Part shown: one piece after another, positions 60,565-64,000 of the stretch
Numbering within the stretch: the stretch's first letter is position 1
Layout: every line of letters begins with the position of its first letter
NCBI RefSeq assembly: GCF_036108815.1
Contig: NZ_CP107985.1
Location: forward strand, 5,270,001-5,334,000
Length of the DNA: 64,000 nt
Direction of reading: 5' to 3'
DNA from: Streptomyces sp. NBC_00353
Lineage (GTDB): Bacteria; Actinomycetota; Actinomycetes; Streptomycetales; Streptomycetaceae
Made by a program: the position numbers and the translations under genes
Notes under the pieces: model-generated
Databases searched by the model: none
Told to the model about the DNA's origin: nothing
The model's input: only the letters and a program-made list of their open reading frames with translations

Positions 60565-61296
60565 TCAGCGCAGCTCCACCGGTTTCGTACGGTCCTTGTC
60601 GACCTTCTCCGTACGCACCAGCTCGCCCCACACGATGTACCGGTACCTCGACGTATAGACCGGCGTGCACGTCGTCAGCGTGATGTAGCGGCCGGGCTTC
60701 TTCACGCCCGCTTCCTTCGGGACCGGCTGGAGCACCTTGACGTTGTACTTCGACGTCTGGGGAAGCTCCTTGAAGACCTTGTAGACGTACCAGGTGTCCT
60801 TGGTCTCGAAGACGACCGCGTCGCCCGTCTTCACCTTGTCGATGTTGTGGAACTTCGCCCCGTGCCCGTCGCGGTGCGCCGCCAGCGTGAAGTTGCCCTG
60901 CTTGTCCCAGGGGAGAGCCGACTTCACCGGGTCCGTGTAATAGCCGGCGATGCCGTCGTTGAGGTTCTCGGTGTCGGTGCCCTTCTTGACCAGCACCTCG
61001 CCGTTCTTCATCGCGGGCACGTGCAGGAAGCCGATGCCGTCCTTGGTGTCGAGGGCGCCTGGTCCGTCGGCCCAGCGGTCGCGGACGGTGTGTCCCTGCT
61101 TCTCGGCCTCGCGGTCGGCGAGCACATTGGTCCACCACAGGGAGTAGACGACGAACAGGCCCAGCACCAGGCCTGCAGTGATCAGCAGCTCACCGAAGAG
61201 ACTGACCGCGGTCGCCACGGGGTGACGGTCCCTGCTCCGCACCGGGGGCGCGGACTCGTCGGTCTGTTCTTCCTGCTGCTGGGTCCTCGCTGCCAC
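60565..61296 (-). CDS. Class E sortase, copy 1
   Basis: 243 residues from GTG/ATG-type start at 61296. Short acidic N-terminus, membrane helix about 30-52 (VATAVSLFGELLITAGLVLGLFVVYSLWW), sortase domain with catalytic His (NFTLAAHRDGHG), Cys210 (ITLTTCTP) and Arg (SRYRYIVWGELV). Class E enzymes of actinobacteria join LAXTG-type proteins to the wall. 26 bases downstream of the second sortase gene, same strand, so co-transcribed. Confidence 0.92.
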   Translation of the reverse strand: MAARTQQQEEQTDESAPPVRSRDRHPVATAVSLFGELLITAGLVLGLFVVYSLWWTNVLADREAEKQGHTVRDRWADGPGALDTKDGIGFLHVPAMKNGEVLVKKGTDTENLNDGIAGYYTDPVKSALPWDKQGNFTLAAHRDGHGAKFHNIDKVKTGDAVVFETKDTWYVYKVFKELPQTSKYNVKVLQPVPKEAGVKKPGRYITLTTCTPVYTSRYRYIVWGELVRTEKVDKDRTKPVELR

Positions 61297-61322
61297 CGCA
61301 CCCGTCCCTGTTGTGATGATGT

Positions 61323-62687
61323 TCAGCCGACGAGCGCGTCGGGCTTTCCCTTGCTGCGCGGCCGTTCGTCGACCATCTTGCCCCAGACGATCAACCGGTA
61401 CGTACTTGTGAATTCGGGCGTACAGGTCGTCAGAGTGATGTAGCGGCCGGGCTTTGTGAAACCCGATCCGGGTGGCACCGGTCCGATCACGGAGACGTTG
61501 GACGGCGACGTCTGCGGAAGGACGCTGGTCATCTCGTACGTGTAGTACGCGTCCTGCGTCTCGACCACGATCGGGTCACCCTTGCGCAGCCTGTTGATGT
61601 AGCGGAACGGTTCGCCGTGCGTGTTGCGGTGACCGGCCAGCGCGAAGTTGCCCTTCGCGGCCGACGGCATCGCCGTACGGAGCGCGCCGTCGCCGTAGTG
61701 ACCGACCATGCCGCGGTCGAGGACCTTCTCCTTGCTGGTGCCCTCGGCGATCGGCGCGACCACATCGAGTTTCGGGATGTGGATGATGGCGAAGCCCTGC
61801 CCCGGCTCGAAAGCTCCGGGCTTGCGGTCGCCCTTCGCCCAGTCGTCCTGGATCTTGTGCGTCTCGTTGCCGGCGATCTGGTCCGCGCGCACATTCGTCC
61901 ACCACAGCTGGTATGTGACGAACAGCAGCATCAGTACACCGAGCGAGATGAACAGCTCGCCGACGACCCGGCTGGCGACGACGGCGGGGCTGTCCTTGGC
62001 CGCGCGGGCGGCGCGCCTCGCCTCGACGCGCGTCAGCGGTCTCCCGTCCGGCGCCGTCGATTCCGACCGGCCTTCCGGCCGCGGGTCGGCGCGTCGACGG
62101 CCGTGCCCCTTGGCGGCGCGCCGGCGCTCGGCGCGGCCGCCGACGGGTGGGTCCGTCCGCGGTCCGGGTTCGGCCGGCTCCGGGCGGGAGTCGGCAGCCG
62201 CCGTGCTGTCCGCGTCGGGCTCCGGTGCGTACTCGGACACGTACTGCGGCTCCGCCACCGGTCGCAGTGGAGGTGCGGGTGGAGGCATCGCACGATCGGC
62301 CGTGCGCCGGGGATCGGCCGTCCGCAGACCGACCGTCTCGTCGTTGAGGGGGAGCGGCTGAGGCGAAGACGCCGTGACGGGCTCCTGCTGCCCGTACCAG
62401 TCCCGTTCGTACCCCTCGGGGTCGTACCACTCGCGCGGCGGCCCCTGGGGCTCTTGAGCCCCTTGTGACGCCTGTGGCTGCCCGCCCTGCGCCGCCCCGG
62501 TGTCGGCCCCCTCCGCCGGAGGGTTCTCCCCCTGGAACCACGGCGAGGCGTGCTGCCCCGGCAGTGGATCGTTCAGGGGATCCGCCAACTGGTCGACTGC
62601 CGCCTCGAACGCGCCCGTGGCCTCGTACGCATGTTGCTCGTACGGGCCGTCCTGTCCGGGGTCGTGCTCGGGACGGAGTGCGGTCAC
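61323..62687 (-). CDS. Class E sortase, copy 2, with long cytoplasmic N-terminal region
   Basis: 454 residues from GTG 62687, overlapping the pabA stop (GTGA). Residues 1-235 are disordered, Pro/Gln/Asp-rich then basic (GRAERRRAAKGHGRRRADPR); membrane helix about 240-262 (VASRVVGELFISLGVLMLLFVTYQLWW); sortase domain with AGHRNTHGEPF His, Cys422 (ITLTTCTP) and STYRLIVWG Arg. The N-terminal region is far longer than in copy 1 and may bind cytoplasmic partners. Confidence 0.92.
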   Translation of the reverse strand: MTALRPEHDPGQDGPYEQHAYEATGAFEAAVDQLADPLNDPLPGQHASPWFQGENPPAEGADTGAAQGGQPQASQGAQEPQGPPREWYDPEGYERDWYGQQEPVTASSPQPLPLNDETVGLRTADPRRTADRAMPPPAPPLRPVAEPQYVSEYAPEPDADSTAAADSRPEPAEPGPRTDPPVGGRAERRRAAKGHGRRRADPRPEGRSESTAPDGRPLTRVEARRAARAAKDSPAVVASRVVGELFISLGVLMLLFVTYQLWWTNVRADQIAGNETHKIQDDWAKGDRKPGAFEPGQGFAIIHIPKLDVVAPIAEGTSKEKVLDRGMVGHYGDGALRTAMPSAAKGNFALAGHRNTHGEPFRYINRLRKGDPIVVETQDAYYTYEMTSVLPQTSPSNVSVIGPVPPGSGFTKPGRYITLTTCTPEFTSTYRLIVWGKMVDERPRSKGKPDALVG

Positions 62688-63322
62688 GCGACGGCCTTGC
62701 CCACCACCGGCGCGAGCCCCACCGACCTCGCGACAGCGCCCGCATCACCGCACTGCGTCAGCCAGTTGGCCAGCATCAGATGGCCGTACTCCGTCAGCAC
62801 CGACTCCGGATGGAACTGCACGCCCTCCACCGCCAGGTCCCGGTGGCGCAGGCCCATGATGATGCCGTCGGCCGTGCGCGCCGTGACCTCCAACTCCTGC
62901 GGGATCGTGTCCGGTTCGGCGGCGAGCGAGTGGTAGCGGGTCGCGGTGAACGGGGACGGCAGTCCGGCGAAAACGCCCTTGCCCTCGTGGGTCACCGGCG
63001 ACGTCTTGCCGTGCAGCAGCTCCGGGGCGCGGTCCACCACACCGCCGTATGCCACGGCCATCGACTGCATGCCGAGGCAGACACCGAAGACCGGAACGCC
63101 GGTCGCAGCACAATGGCGCACCATGTCGACGCAGACGCCGGCCTGCTCGGGGGTGCCGGGGCCGGGCGAGAGCAGGACGCCGTCGAAGCCGTCCTGGGCA
63201 TGGGCCGTGGTCACCTCGTCGTTGCGCAGCACTTCGCACTGGGCGCCGAGTTGGTAGAGGTACTGAACGAGGTTGAAGACAAAACTGTCGTAGTTGTCGA
63301 CGACAAGGATGCGGGCGCTCAC
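62684..63322 (-). CDS. pabA: Anthranilate/aminodeoxychorismate synthase glutamine amidotransferase subunit
   Basis: 212 residues from GTG 63322, overlapping the small membrane-protein stop (GTGA). Class I glutamine amidotransferase: VVDNYDSFVFNLVQYL, LLSPGPGTPEQAG, Cys82 in FGVCLGMQSMA, His-Glu in VQFHPESVLTE. It supplies ammonia for para-aminobenzoate (folate) or anthranilate (tryptophan); the synthase subunit is not adjacent, so the symbol follows the usual Streptomyces annotation. It sits oddly between a sortase and a small membrane protein, overlapping both. Confidence 0.9.
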   Translation of the reverse strand: MSARILVVDNYDSFVFNLVQYLYQLGAQCEVLRNDEVTTAHAQDGFDGVLLSPGPGTPEQAGVCVDMVRHCAATGVPVFGVCLGMQSMAVAYGGVVDRAPELLHGKTSPVTHEGKGVFAGLPSPFTATRYHSLAAEPDTIPQELEVTARTADGIIMGLRHRDLAVEGVQFHPESVLTEYGHLMLANWLTQCGDAGAVARSVGLAPVVGKAVA

Positions 63323-63501
63323 TGGCCGGCCCCCGTTCCGCTCGTGCCGTCGACCGTCACGTCGCCGAACGGGAGCAGCGGTTCGGCCCACGGGAAGACG
63401 TACTGGAAAAGCACATAGACGACGGCGAGCGCCAGGACGAGCGAGATGAGCCCGCGCACCCACACATTGCCCGGCAGATGCTTCCAGATCCAGCCGTACA
63501 T
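63319..63501 (-). CDS. Small one-TM membrane protein, conserved in the sortase/pabA operon
   Basis: 60 residues from ATG 63501. One hydrophobic segment about 16-36 (GLISLVLALAVVYVLFQYVFPW) and a short Gly/Thr-rich outer tail. No recognised family. Its stop overlaps pabA by four bases (GTGA), which fixes it as a real operon member. It may stabilise the neighbouring sortase; this is a guess. Confidence 0.75.
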   Translation of the reverse strand: MYGWIWKHLPGNVWVRGLISLVLALAVVYVLFQYVFPWAEPLLPFGDVTVDGTSGTGAGQ

Positions 63502-63557
63502 GCTGTCCCCTCCATTCGGTACGGGACCAGACTAAAGGGCCGGGGCTTGGGCGTGGG

Positions 63558-64000
63558 TCAGCTGTGGAAAGCTGCGGGTCTGCCGTCGGTCACAGGCTGG
63601 GTCGCGTCGAGATGCGCCCAGGCGATCAGCCGGTGGCTGCTACCCCATTCGGGGTCGCAGGTCGTCAGCGTCAGATAGCGTCCGGGGCCGTCGAAGCCGG
63701 ACTTGCGGGGGACGGGGTCGATCACACCGGTGTCGTTCGGCACGGTCCGGTAGGGCTCCCTGTCGATTCGGTACGTGAACCATGTCGTGCCGTCCGTCAC
63801 GATCACCGCGTCGCCGGGGCGCAGTTTCGGGAAATCCTTGAAGGGGTCCCCGTACGTGCGTCGGTGTCCGGCCACGGCAAAGTTGCCTGTCGCGCCGAGG
63901 GAGGCGGTTCCCCGGTAGTGACCGAGGCCCTTCTGCAACGTTCTGACCTTGGTGTTCTCCAGGATGGGCCACTCCCAGCCCTTGCCGAGGCGGGGGATGT
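63558..64000 (-). CDS. Class E sortase, copy 3 (5' end outside window)
   Basis: 147 codons visible, N-terminus missing beyond the window. Sortase core: IPRLGKGWEWPIL, FAVAGHRRTYGDPF with catalytic His, YLTLTTCDPEWGSSHRLIAWAHL with Cys and Arg. The third sortase of the same-strand run; 56 bases upstream of the small membrane protein gene. The TTCDP context differs from TTCTP of copies 1 and 2, as expected for a different substrate range. Confidence 0.92.
   Translation of the reverse strand, partial: IPRLGKGWEWPILENTKVRTLQKGLGHYRGTASLGATGNFAVAGHRRTYGDPFKDFPKLRPGDAVIVTDGTTWFTYRIDREPYRTVPNDTGVIDPVPRKSGFDGPGRYLTLTTCDPEWGSSHRLIAWAHLDATQPVTDGRPAAFHS

Overview
The window is about 70% G+C with tightly packed, often overlapping genes, many GTG or TTG starts and strong third-position GC bias. 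Gene content and order (two bkd clusters, paa operon, tRNA-Leu, then fhaA-fhaB-pstP-ftsW/rodA-pbpA-pknB and class E sortases) identify a Streptomyces chromosome, in the conserved core close to oriC. From memory the order resembles the SCO3811-SCO3853 stretch of S. coelicolor; I could not align it. Three perfect ParB sites (parS) and several DnaA-box-like sequences fit an origin-proximal position.

Layout. 1-8.6 kb: thioredoxin/NHL protein (cut by the window edge), nitrilase-family amidase, mycothiol-dependent maleylpyruvate-isomerase-like protein, GntR regulator overlapping an MFS transporter, a K15-type penicillin-binding D,D-peptidase and a secreted fibronectin-III protein. 8.6-12.2 kb: first branched-chain 2-oxoacid dehydrogenase operon (E1alpha-E1beta-E2). 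12.5-19.5 kb: a DevR/DosR-type response regulator followed by a DosR-box-like site and a flavin-reductase-fold gene, a phosphotransferase, two divergent membrane Ser/Thr kinases and a Pro/Ser-rich surface protein. 19.5-24.7 kb: PadR regulator with a MacB-type ABC exporter, then the proteasome activator Bpa. 24.7-29.8 kb: quinone oxidoreductase, K+ channel, MoeA and MobA-like molybdenum cofactor enzymes. 29.8-34.2 kb: second bkd operon with divergent Lrp-type bkdR. 34.3-44.6 kb: phenylacetate catabolism (TetR regulator, paaN, paaABCDE, acyl-CoA dehydrogenase), interrupted by a TrmH methyltransferase and an HTTM/DUF5819 membrane pair. 44.7-50.8 kb: rhodanese, J-domain protein, DUF2252 protein, MarR with a membrane exporter-like protein, HxlR with an azoreductase, tRNA-Leu(CAG). 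51.1-59.2 kb: the FHA/phosphatase/kinase/cell-wall operon. 59.4-64 kb: an inserted Mrr-type nuclease gene, then three class E sortases with pabA and a small membrane protein.

How it works together. Branched-chain amino acid catabolism (two bkd sets) yields acyl-CoA starters for fatty acids and polyketides. Paa genes convert phenylacetyl-CoA to its ring epoxide. The pknB cluster couples muropeptide sensing by PASTA domains to FHA readers and to the RodA/FtsW-PbpA peptidoglycan synthase; the sortases anchor surface proteins to the same wall. Several regulator genes have clear inverted repeats in their promoters, so local circuits can be proposed. The most notable are a 17-bp TetR site repeated exactly (inverted) before paaN and paaA with a close relative before bkdR, a helically phased TCGA array between bkdA2 and bkdR, a PadR operator covering both the -10 box and the start codon, and a DosR-box before the gene after devR.
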